Positions 1 through 6,605 of a stretch of 6,705 bases of DNA are shown one piece after another. The stretch is taken from positions 1 through 6,705 of the forward strand of contig MNXL01000278.1 in the NCBI GenBank assembly GCA_001871755.1, read 5' to 3'. Position 1 is the stretch's first letter; the number at the start of each line of letters is the position of its first letter. This DNA comes from Anaerolineae bacterium CG2_30_64_16. Lineage in GTDB: Bacteria > Chloroflexota > Anaerolineae > CG2-30-64-16. The notes below the pieces were generated by a model. It saw nothing but the letters and a program-made list of their open reading frames with translations, was not told the DNA's origin and did no database searches. Both the position numbers and the translations under genes were made by a program.

Positions 1-151
1 CGGTGCAAGTATAAACCCGTTTCACCGGTTTGTCAATGGGAATTGGGAGTTATTCGGCCTCTTTTTTGGGCCGCCGCCTGGCTATGTGAGGCATTCACCG
101 CCCCGCTATTTCAAGACCACCGGGAAGAGCCACCCATACCCGCCTCTGACG

Positions 152-206
152 CAGAAACGCACCGCGTTCCTATCAGAAACCGACCGCGTTCCTATCAGCA
201 ACGCGG
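152..206. repeat. 22-bp tandem direct repeat, about 2.4 copies
   Basis: Two adjacent 22-bp units at 152-173 and 174-195 share CAGAAAC, two variable bases, then ACCGCGTTCCTAT. A third, partial unit starts at 196 with CAGCAAC. The two full units differ only at the two variable bases. Tandem spacing without unique spacers rules out a CRISPR array. The period is close to two helical turns, which would suit stacked protein-binding sites, but a replication-slippage origin is equally possible. No function can be assigned. Confidence 0.75.
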
Positions 207-283
207 CAAATGCAGCGCCGTGTCGGGCGTGCTTGCCTCGAAACGCAGCGTGTGGTACGGCTTTCAGATCCAGGCTGTGACAA

Positions 284-312
284 CTGGACACCCGCTTTCG
301 CCCGTGTGATGA
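284..312. repeat. Decayed palindromic (REP-like) element
   Basis: ACAC at 288-291 pairs with GTGT at 304-307 around a core GC-TTTC-GC, with two mismatched C-C positions between. The arrangement resembles, from memory, a widespread family of short intergenic palindromes with a CCCGC-TTTC-GCGGG core next to CTGGA. Here the right arm reads GCCCG rather than GCGGG, so the copy looks mutated. Family membership is inference and cannot be confirmed without genome-wide copies. Confidence 0.3.
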
Positions 313-475
313 GTCGCCAGCGCAGACTTCGCAGGTCCACGGACATCTGTTGGCGAGACTTCCGAAGTCCTCGGCTGAAATCCCGCCCATCCCCGCCAAA
401 TCTCCCGGTTCCCATCCTCCCCTTGCAACCAAACCGCGCCTCCCGACGTCATACCTGGCGGATTCGCGGATTTTC

Positions 476-484
476 TGCTATCAT
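476..484 (+). promoter_or_regulatory. Candidate extended -10 promoter of the PBP gene
   Basis: TGC at 476-478 followed by TATCAT at 479-484 fits an extended -10 element (TGn plus a 5/6 match to TATAAT). The stretch 17 bp upstream (456-461, TGGCGG) is a poor -35, which an extended -10 promoter can tolerate. A start near 490 would leave a leader of roughly 27 nt containing the Shine-Dalgarno site. The call comes from sequence inspection only. Confidence 0.4.
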
Positions 485-500
485 CGTGTTTCATTTCATC

Positions 501-507
501 AGGACGG
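501..507 (+). promoter_or_regulatory. Shine-Dalgarno site of the PBP gene
   Basis: AGGACGG lies 9 nt before the ATG at 517. It supports this ATG as the start. No other in-frame start codon with a better site is apparent before the membrane segment. Confidence 0.5.
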
Positions 508-516
508 TTTTCTCGG

Positions 517-3500
517 ATGACTGATCAAAAACCACAAGGTTGGGGCAGCCGAACCGCCCCAGGCAGCCGAACCGCCCCAGGCAGCCGAACTGCTCCGGGC
601 AGCCAACCGATCTCTGGCGGTCGGATCGCCTGTGGCGATCAAGACGCTTCGGGCGGCCCGCCCGAGGCGGGTGGTCCACCCGCCCCGCAACCACCCAGGC
701 AGTATCCGCCACAGCCTCAGTCGCCATATCGGCCGTCGGCAGGGTCACCGGCGCAACCGCACCAGGCGCCAGCGCAGCACCCTCTCCAGAGGGCTCCCCA
801 GCGGCCGCCGCAGATCTCGCCGCAGGGTCCTGCGCAGCAGCCGCCCCAGCGCCTCGCGCCACCGCCGCGCCGCGCCGGCTGTGGGCCGTCCCTCGTGGCC
901 GCGCTGGGCGTGGTGGCGGTGATCGTCCTGCTCATCGGCCTGGCCCTGGTCGGTTACGCCAGCGTGGCGCGCACCCTGCCGCTGCCCGACGAGCTCCAGG
1001 CACGGGTCAGCCAGTTCGCGTCCACCTTGATCTACGATCGAGAGGGTGGGTTGCTGAACGAGGTGGCCGACCCGGATTTCGGCCGGCGCACCACGGTGGC
1101 ACTGGACCAGATCTCGCCCTATCTCAAGGACGCCACTATTGCCACCGAAGACCCGAACTTCTACCGCCACGGCGGCGTGGATCCGATCGGCCTGGCGCGC
1201 GCGCTTTACTATGCCATCCGGGAGCGCGATCTCAACGGGCCGGGCGGCAGCACCATCACCCAGCAGTTGGTCAAGCTGACCTTCCTTTCGGCGGAGCGGA
1301 CCCTTTCCCGCAAGCTCAAGGAGGCGATCCTGGCCACCGAAATCTCGCGGCGCTATCCCAAGGACACCATCCTCCAGATCTATCTCAACGAGCTCAACTA
1401 CGGCAACCTGGCGTACGGGATCGAGGCCGCAGCCGAGACCTACTTCGACAAGCGCGCCGCGGATCTAACGCTGGCTGAAGCCACGCTGCTGGCCGGCTTG
1501 CCCCAGGCGCCGGCCTACTACGACCCCTACACCCGCCTGTGGGAAGCGGACGGCAGCCCTGGCGCGGTCAAACGACGACAGGGTGAGGTGCTGCGGCTGA
1601 TGGTCGAGCACGGCGCCATCACCCCGGCGCAGGCGGATGCGGCCTGGCAGGAGCCGATCCGCTTGAAACCGCTGGGCCAGACCTACAGTTCCAAAAGCCC
1701 GCATTTTGTCCAGTACGCCCGTGGCGAGGTCGAAAGGGTGGTCGGACCAGAGTTGATGGCCAAGGGCGGGCTGCGCATCTATACGACGCTCGACCTGCGC
1801 ATCCAGGCGATCGCCGAGGAAGAGGTGGCGCAACAACTGGCGGACCTGGCCAGCCAGGGCGCCACGAACAGCGCGGTGGTGGCCGTGCGGCCGGGGACCG
1901 GCGAGCTCCTCACGCTGGTGGGCAGCGCGGATTTCTACAGCGAGGCGATCAGCGGCCAGATCGACATGACTCTGTCCCCGCGGCAGCCCGGCTCCGCGAT
2001 CAAGCCGTTCACCTACCTGGCCGCGTTCGAGATGCCGGCGGCCGTCAGCCAGGCGCAGGCAGAGGCGGTCTCGGCCGCGGCGCTGCAAGAGGGCGCCAGC
2101 GACGTCTATTCGGTCGAGCCGCCCGGCTACTGGACCCCGGCCACCGTGCTGATGGACGTGCGCACCGAGTTCCCCGACGGCGCCAACCCGCCCTATGTGC
2201 CCTACAATTATGGCGGCAGCGCGACGGACGTCAAGGAGCACGGACTGGTCACTGTTCGCAAGGCGCTCGGCAACTCGTACAACATCCCCGCGGTGAAGAC
2301 GTTGGAGCATGCCGGCATCGAACGGCTGAAGGACGTCGCGCGGCGGGTCGGCATCACCACGTTGACGCGGCCGGACTACGGGCTCTCGTTGACCCTGGGC
2401 GGCGGTGACGTGACCTTGTTGGAGCTGACCGGCGCCTACGCGACGCTGGCGAACGGCGGGACGCGCGTGCCCATCAGCGCCATCGCGTGCGTGCTGGACG
2501 ATGCTGGCCGGCTGATCTGGCGCGGGACCGCGGCCGACGCGGTCCAGGGCTGCACCGCAGCGGGAACTGCGCCGGCCGCGGCCGTGATCACCCCGCAGCC
2601 GCCGCAGAGCGCGGTGAACCCGCAATACGCCTATCTGATCACGTCCATCCTCGCGAACCCCGAGGCGCGGCAGCCGACCTTCTCGGCCGGGCTGCTGAGC
2701 CTGCCGGATCGCCCGGTCGCGGCCAAGACCGGCACCACCAACGACTACCGCGACGCCTGGACGCTGGGGTACACGCCCGATCTGGCGGTGGGGGTGTGGG
2801 TGGGGAACGCCGACTATACGCCGATGCAGGCGATCGCCGGCGCACGCGGCGCGGCGCCGATCTGGCGCAACGTGATGGCACGCAGCCTGGCGGGTCAGCC
2901 AGCGCGGCCGTTCGTCGAGCCGGCGGGCATCCAGCACCTGCGCATCTGTACCGACAGCGGCACGACCCCGAGCGTCGCCTGCCCGCCCGATCGCCAGCGC
3001 GAGGCGCTCTTCGCCGCGGGGCAGGGGCCGTTGCCGGCCGGCTTTGACTTGTGGCAGCGCGTCGTGGTGGACCGCGTCACCGGCCAGTTGGCGACTGAGT
3101 TCACCCCAGCGGACCGGCTGGAAACGCGGGACGTGACGATCCCACCGGCGAAGTACCGCGCCTGGTTCGAGGCGCACGGCTATCCCGTGCTGGCGGTGGA
3201 ACCGCCGAATTACGCCTTCCAGCCCGAACTGATGCTCTACAGCCCGACCGGCGGCGAGCAACTCACCGGCGTGGCGCCCGTGTTCGGCCGGGCACACGTA
3301 CCTGAGCCGCTGTTGTGGCGGCTGGAGTACGGTGTCGGCCCGAACCCGATCGGTTGGGGCCTGGTGGCTGGCCCCAGCGCGGACGACGTGAACGGGCATC
3401 TGGGGGATTGGGACACGGGGATCCTGTTCGAGCGGCACGGCGTGGACGACTACTCGTTGCGGCTGGCGGCCTACGATCCCGCCAACATCGACTACCCGGT

Positions 3501-4104
3501 GGCGGTTTCCAACGTCGTCTACGTGCGCGTGGCGCTCCCGACCCCGACCCCCACCGCGTCCCCGACCGCGTCCCCCACACCGTCCGCCACCGCGTCGCCG
3601 ACTCCGACCGCGTCGGCCACCCCGGAGACCCCTACGCCCAGCGTGACGCCGACTGTTATGCCGGCGGAGACCCCCGGCACGCCCGTCTCGCCGACCGCGC
3701 CGCCGCCTACGGCGCCGCCACCCACGGCGCTGCCGACCGCCACGCCGATCCCGACCGTGTACCTTTCGCCGACGCCCGTGCCCACGGTTCCGGTGCCCGG
3801 CCCGGTGCGTTCGGTGATCGTCAGCCCGTCCGACGGGAGCGTCGTATCTGGATCGGTGCAAGTCTTGGGCATCGCGGATGGGCCAGGTTTCGCCCGTTAT
3901 GAGCTGAGCTATGCGGCCGGCGATACACCCCAGGCGGACGCCTGGCAGCCGGTTGCGCCGCCGCCGCCCGCGCCTGTGTCGGGCGGACTGCTGGGCGTCT
4001 GGCAGACGGGTGCGCTGTCGCCGGGGGTCTACTCGTTGCGGTTGCGGGTGTTCGAGGTGAGTGAGGCGTTCCAGGATGCCCTGGTGCGGGTGACGGTCCA
4101 GTAA
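517..4104 (+). CDS. Bifunctional class A penicillin-binding protein (peptidoglycan glycosyltransferase/transpeptidase, PBP1A type)
   Basis: This membrane enzyme polymerises lipid II into glycan strands and cross-links stem peptides outside the membrane. It has 1195 residues, longer than typical PBP1A proteins. Residues 1-121 are a Pro/Gln-rich cytoplasmic tail that begins with GSRTAP repeats, and one transmembrane helix spans about 124-148. The GT51 domain (about 165-345) carries EDPNFYRHGG with catalytic Glu211, GGSTITQQ at 243-250, RKLKE (265-269) and KDTILQIYLNELNYG (282-296). The transpeptidase domain (about 455-790) carries SAIK (nucleophile Ser493, Lys496), SYN (587-589) and KTGT (737-740), so both activities look intact. 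About 30 extra Ala/Gln-rich residues follow the SxxK motif. After the catalytic core come two related beta-type modules (about 904-1006 and 1098-1194) joined by a Pro/Thr-rich linker. The gene is monocistronic as far as can be seen and converges on the LysM-M23 gene. Confidence in the family is very high; the role of the extra modules is unknown. Confidence 0.97.
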   Translation: MTDQKPQGWGSRTAPGSRTAPGSRTAPGSQPISGGRIACGDQDASGGPPEAGGPPAPQPPRQYPPQPQSPYRPSAGSPAQPHQAPAQHPLQRAPQRPPQISPQGPAQQPPQRLAPPPRRAGCGPSLVAALGVVAVIVLLIGLALVGYASVARTLPLPDELQARVSQFASTLIYDREGGLLNEVADPDFGRRTTVALDQISPYLKDATIATEDPNFYRHGGVDPIGLARALYYAIRERDLNGPGGSTITQQLVKLTFLSAERTLSRKLKEAILATEISRRYPKDTILQIYLNELNYGNLAYGIEAAAETYFDKRAADLTLAEATLLAGLPQAPAYYDPYTRLWEADGSPGAVKRRQGEVLRLMVEHGAITPAQADAAWQEPIRLKPLGQTYSSKSPHFVQYARGEVERVVGPELMAKGGLRIYTTLDLRIQAIAEEEVAQQLADLASQGATNSAVVAVRPGTGELLTLVGSADFYSEAISGQIDMTLSPRQPGSAIKPFTYLAAFEMPAAVSQAQAEAVSAAALQEGASDVYSVEPPGYWTPATVLMDVRTEFPDGANPPYVPYNYGGSATDVKEHGLVTVRKALGNSYNIPAVKTLEHAGIERLKDVARRVGITTLTRPDYGLSLTLGGGDVTLLELTGAYATLANGGTRVPISAIACVLDDAGRLIWRGTAADAVQGCTAAGTAPAAAVITPQPPQSAVNPQYAYLITSILANPEARQPTFSAGLLSLPDRPVAAKTGTTNDYRDAWTLGYTPDLAVGVWVGNADYTPMQAIAGARGAAPIWRNVMARSLAGQPARPFVEPAGIQHLRICTDSGTTPSVACPPDRQREALFAAGQGPLPAGFDLWQRVVVDRVTGQLATEFTPADRLETRDVTIPPAKYRAWFEAHGYPVLAVEPPNYAFQPELMLYSPTGGEQLTGVAPVFGRAHVPEPLLWRLEYGVGPNPIGWGLVAGPSADDVNGHLGDWDTGILFERHGVDDYSLRLAAYDPANIDYPVAVSNVVYVRVALPTPTPTASPTASPTPSATASPTPTASATPETPTPSVTPTVMPAETPGTPVSPTAPPPTAPPPTALPTATPIPTVYLSPTPVPTVPVPGPVRSVIVSPSDGSVVSGSVQVLGIADGPGFARYELSYAAGDTPQADAWQPVAPPPPAPVSGGLLGVWQTGALSPGVYSLRLRVFEVSEAFQDALVRVTVQ
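544..609 (+). repeat. 18-bp tandem repeat encoding GSRTAP units
   Basis: Units at 544-561 and 562-579 are identical (GGCAGCCGAACCGCCCCA). A third unit at 580-597 differs at three positions, and a fourth degenerates after GGCAGCC at 598. They encode GSRTAP three times and then GSQP, at residues 10-31 of the synthase. The identity at DNA level suggests recent slippage expansion, so copy number may vary between strains. Confidence 0.85.
3538..3798 (+). other. Pro/Thr/Ser/Ala low-complexity linker within the PBP
   Basis: Residues about 1008-1094 are made almost entirely of Pro, Thr, Ser, Ala and Val, in PTPT, ASPT and APPPT patterns. The linker separates two related C-terminal modules and is predicted to lie outside the cell membrane. 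Such linkers are common in Chloroflexota and actinobacterial secreted proteins and are often glycosylated elsewhere, but glycosylation here is unproven. The DNA is a C/G-rich degenerate repeat, a likely place for copy-number change or assembly error. Confidence 0.8.
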
Positions 4105-4127
4105 ACGCGTTGGCAGGTGGCGCGTTT
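4103..4127. terminator. Inverted repeat at the PBP stop codon, weak terminator candidate
   Basis: AAACGCG at 4103-4109 pairs perfectly with CGCGTTT at 4121-4127 around an 11-nt loop, overlapping the TAA stop. There is no run of T beyond the stem on either strand, so it is not a classical intrinsic terminator. It may only protect the 3' end or be unrelated to termination. Confidence 0.25.
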
Positions 4128-4158
4128 CAACGTTCAACGTGCAACTTGCCGACGCGCC
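4119..4158. terminator. Second, mutually exclusive inverted repeat between the convergent genes
   Basis: GGCGCGT at 4119-4125 pairs with ACGCGCC at 4152-4158 around a 26-nt loop. Its left arm shares bases 4121-4125 with the preceding hairpin, so only one of the two can form at a time. It touches the TAG stop of the LysM-M23 gene. No T-run follows, so a role in intrinsic termination is doubtful. Confidence 0.25.
4126..4146. repeat. Heptamer short tandem repeat
   Basis: Three consecutive 7-bp units can be read: TTCAACG, TTCAACG and TGCAACT. They lie in the loop of the second inverted repeat between the convergent genes. Heptameric repeats of this kind occur in intergenic DNA of several phyla. 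Three units are too few to say more. Confidence 0.4.
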
Positions 4159-5249
4159 TACGGCAGGTAGCCGAACGGATTGCGGTTGACGCCGTTTTGG
4201 CGGATCTCGAAGTGCAAGTGTGGGCCGGTGGAGTTGCCGGTGGAGCCCATCAGCCCGATCACAACGCCCTTGGCCACCGATTCCCCAGCGCTCACGAAGA
4301 ATCTGTCCAGGTGCGCGTAGAGGGTTTGAAAACCGTTCATATGATCGATCACGACATAGTTGCCGTACCCGGCGTTGCTCCAGCCGGCCTCCACGACGTA
4401 CCCCGAGTCACTGGCCTTGACCTGTGTGCCTCTCCCGGAAGCGATATCGATGGCCCGATGCAATGGCTTGTAGCCCTGGGTCACCGAGCCTGAAGTGGGC
4501 CAGACGAAGCGACCGGTGCCGCGGGTGGCGTTGGCGGGGATTGGACCGGTGTAGATCTTCACCTGGCGGACCACGGGCGGTTTGCTCCCGCCTGGAACGA
4601 CCAGTTTTTGGCCAATGGTCAGGGTGGGATTGCGCGGGTTGAGGCCGTTCAACTCGAAGTCGACGATGTCGGCCGCTTTGGCTTTGTACTGCCTGGCAAT
4701 ACTCTCGACAGTGTCGTTCTGCGTGACCGTATGATAGACCCCATTCATCGGCAACACGACTAATGGCTGGCCTAACCGCAGCAGATCAGGATTGAGCTCC
4801 ATGTTGTTGGCCCACATCAGCGTTTCGGCGCTGATGCCGTACTGCGCGGCGATATCGTACAGTGTATCTCCCGCCTTGACGGTGTGGGTGATGATCTCCA
4901 TGCGGGTGCGTTCCTGGACCAGGGTGAGGGGGACGGGCGCGCGTGCGAGCGTGTTTTTCCCGATGATGCTGGGGACCGCGGCCGGCGCCGCGGCGGCTTC
5001 TTGGGTTTGAGCCGCCGGTTCCTGGACCTCGACGATCTCCCACCGGGGCAGTTGTACGCGGCTGAGCCAGAGCACGGTCACGGCGAGCAGGATGATCACC
5101 AGGTGCGACGCCATGCGCACGAGCGATGTGGTGCCCTCGGGGCCGCGTTGGGCCAGCAGGGCGAGGATGGCCTGCCAGAGGTGATAGCCTGGCCCCCACT
5201 CCTCGGCCGGGATTTCAGGGATATTGGGTGTAACGACGTTGTCGCGCAT
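4158..5249 (-). CDS. Membrane-anchored LysM-M23 family peptidoglycan peptidase
   Basis: This is a predicted zinc endopeptidase that binds glycan strands and cuts peptide cross-links, acting outside the membrane. It has 363 residues. A short cytoplasmic segment precedes one membrane helix (about 46-63) with no obvious cleavage site, suggesting a type II anchored protein. An Ala/Pro/Gln-rich stalk covers about 70-115. LysM 1 is at about 121-167 (THTVKAGDTLYDIA start) and LysM 2 at about 172-219. The M23 (LytM-type) domain spans about 248-360. Zinc ligands His264 and Asp268 (HRAID) and His346 in HLH (344-346) are present, as is His312 in YAHL, so the enzyme looks active. The usual Gly after HR is Ala266. 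The gene starts 36 bp after rho on the same strand and is probably co-transcribed. Only a weak Shine-Dalgarno (ACGGGC) precedes the ATG. The same fold can be a catalytically dead amidase activator (EnvC/NlpD type), but the complete ligand set argues against that. Confidence 0.93.
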   Translation of the reverse strand: MRDNVVTPNIPEIPAEEWGPGYHLWQAILALLAQRGPEGTTSLVRMASHLVIILLAVTVLWLSRVQLPRWEIVEVQEPAAQTQEAAAAPAAVPSIIGKNTLARAPVPLTLVQERTRMEIITHTVKAGDTLYDIAAQYGISAETLMWANNMELNPDLLRLGQPLVVLPMNGVYHTVTQNDTVESIARQYKAKAADIVDFELNGLNPRNPTLTIGQKLVVPGGSKPPVVRQVKIYTGPIPANATRGTGRFVWPTSGSVTQGYKPLHRAIDIASGRGTQVKASDSGYVVEAGWSNAGYGNYVVIDHMNGFQTLYAHLDRFFVSAGESVAKGVVIGLMGSTGNSTGPHLHFEIRQNGVNRNPFGYLP

Positions 5250-5285
5250 TAGCCCGTTTACGTTTTACTCGTTTCTTGTGACCCC

Positions 5286-6542
5286 TCAGACGTTTTGCGA
5301 GAGGGTTTCCAGGAAAGTCTTGTTGTTGCGCGTGCGGCGCAGCCGTTCCAGCACAGCCTCCAAGGGATCTTCTCCGGTCTGCCGCAGCATGTCGATCATC
5401 CGGCGCAACGTCCAGACCCGCTGGAGCGTTTCGGCGCTCAACAACAACTCCTCGCGGCGGGTGCCCGACCGGACGATGTCGAAGGCCGGGAAGATGCGGC
5501 GCTCGGCCTGCCGGCGCTCCAGGTGCAGCTCCATGTTGCCGGTACCCTTGAACTCCTCGTAGATCACGTCGTCCATGCGGCTGCCGGTGTCGACCAGACA
5601 GGTGGCGATGATGGTCAGGCTGCCGCCCTCTTCGATCTTGCGCGCGGCGCCGAAGAAGTGCTTGGGCGGGTAGAGGGCGGCCGGATCGATACCACCGGAG
5701 AGCGTGCGGCCCGAGGTCGGCACGGTCAGGTTGTAGGCGCGGGTCAGGCGGGTGATCGAGTCGAGCAAGATGACCACATCGCGCTCGGCCTCCACCAGAC
5801 GCTTGGCGCGCTCCAAGCCCATCTCGGCGACGCGCACGTGAGATTGCACCGGCTCATCGAAGGTGGAGCTCAGCACCTCGGCCTCGACCGAGCGATCCAT
5901 GTCAGTCACTTCCTCAGGGCGCTCGCCGATCAACAGCACCATCAGATAGACATCCGGGAAGTTGTTGCTGATGCCGTTGGCGATCTGCTTGAGGATGGTG
6001 GTCTTGCCCGCTTTCGGCGGTGACACGATCAAGCCGCGCTGGCCGCGGCCGATTGGCGCGGTCATGTCGATCAGCCGGGTTGCCAGGATCGACGGTTGGG
6101 TTTCCAGTGTCAGATGCTGATAGGGGAAGACCGGTGTCAAGATCTCGAACTTGGGGCGCCGCTTGGCCTCTTCGGGGTCCAACCCGTTGACCGCCTCCAC
6201 TTTCAGCAGCCCGAAGTACTTCTCGGACTCCTTGGGCGGGCGCACCTGGCCGATGACGGTGTCACCGGTGCGCAGGCCAAACCGGCGGATCTGGCTCTGC
6301 GAGATGTAGACGTCGTCAGGGCCTGGGTTCATGTGTTTGTTGGAACGCAGGAAGCCGATGCCGTCCTGGATCACTTCCAACGTACCCCCGCCGAAGATCA
6401 GTCCCTGGGCCTCGGTATCGGCCTTCAACAGCCGCATGATGAGATCGTATTTCTTCAAGCGGGAGTGACCTGTCACCCCCATTTCTCGAGCGATATCTTG
6501 TAGCTCGGAGAGGGTCTTAGTTTCCAGTTCGGCGATGTTCAT
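5286..6542 (-). CDS. rho: Transcription termination factor Rho
   Basis: This is a hexameric RNA-dependent ATPase and helicase that ends transcription of untranslated RNA in the cytoplasm. It has 418 residues, close to the E. coli length, with no large insertion in the N-terminal region. A Rho_N helical domain covers about 1-43 and a cold-shock-type RNA-binding domain about 50-120 (GFLRS, DDVYISQSQIRRF, GQVRPPKE). The ATPase domain has Walker A PPKAGKT (175-181), catalytic Glu207 in GERPEE, and Walker B VVILLDSITR (256-265). It also has the Q-loop region PTSGRTLSGGID, the R-loop DTGSRMDD (318-325) and an arginine-finger candidate Arg362 in RSGTRREE. Gly206 stands where E. coli has Asp210. The ATG at 6542 was chosen because GGAG sits 7 nt upstream and Rho_N starts at once; a longer GTG frame runs into a palindrome and is rejected. 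The LysM-M23 gene follows after 36 bp. Confidence 0.98.
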   Translation of the reverse strand: MNIAELETKTLSELQDIAREMGVTGHSRLKKYDLIMRLLKADTEAQGLIFGGGTLEVIQDGIGFLRSNKHMNPGPDDVYISQSQIRRFGLRTGDTVIGQVRPPKESEKYFGLLKVEAVNGLDPEEAKRRPKFEILTPVFPYQHLTLETQPSILATRLIDMTAPIGRGQRGLIVSPPKAGKTTILKQIANGISNNFPDVYLMVLLIGERPEEVTDMDRSVEAEVLSSTFDEPVQSHVRVAEMGLERAKRLVEAERDVVILLDSITRLTRAYNLTVPTSGRTLSGGIDPAALYPPKHFFGAARKIEEGGSLTIIATCLVDTGSRMDDVIYEEFKGTGNMELHLERRQAERRIFPAFDIVRSGTRREELLLSAETLQRVWTLRRMIDMLRQTGEDPLEAVLERLRRTRNNKTFLETLSQNV

Positions 6543-6549
6543 AGCCTTA

Positions 6550-6553
6550 CTCC
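6550..6553 (-). promoter_or_regulatory. Shine-Dalgarno site deciding the rho start
   Basis: On the minus strand GGAG lies 7 nt before the ATG at 6542, in the context TGGAGTAAGGCT. It favours this start over the GTG at 6638, which would add 32 residues with no family match. Confidence 0.8.
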
Positions 6554-6605
6554 ATTCTAAATCTTCGCACTTCTTCGGGGATATCTTCTCAATAATCTGG
6601 GGCGA

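Larger units (their letters stand above)
1..516. other. Non-coding leader upstream of the PBP gene
   Basis: No open frame in this stretch looks like a protein. The short frames on both strands have low-complexity or Arg/Pro-rich translations with no recognisable motif, and several overlap each other. The stretch contains a weak inverted repeat near 13-31 (AAACC pairing with GGTTT), which could be the tail of an upstream terminator. It also holds a 22-bp tandem repeat at about 152-206, a decayed palindrome at about 284-312, a C-rich and G-poor tract at 378-429, and a promoter-like site close to 480. These are described in their own entries. Nothing shows which gene lies to the left of the window. 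Confidence 0.7.

Noticed and set aside
152..206. CRISPR array
   Set aside because: The repeat units are directly adjacent with no spacers, there are fewer than three copies, and no cas gene is present.
43..309. Short overlapping open frames in the leader region
   Set aside because: They overlap on both strands, are Arg/Pro-rich, run through the repeats and show no ribosome site or conserved motif.
1465..4137. 890-codon open frame on the minus strand opposite the PBP gene
   Set aside because: The translation is Arg/His/Gly-rich with no recognisable motif and lies entirely antisense to a clearly conserved enzyme. Long antisense frames are expected in GC-rich coding DNA.
5250..5285. Terminator or promoter between rho and the LysM-M23 gene
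   Set aside because: The 36-bp gap has three AAACG motifs on the minus strand but no stable inverted repeat and no recognisable -10/-35 pair.
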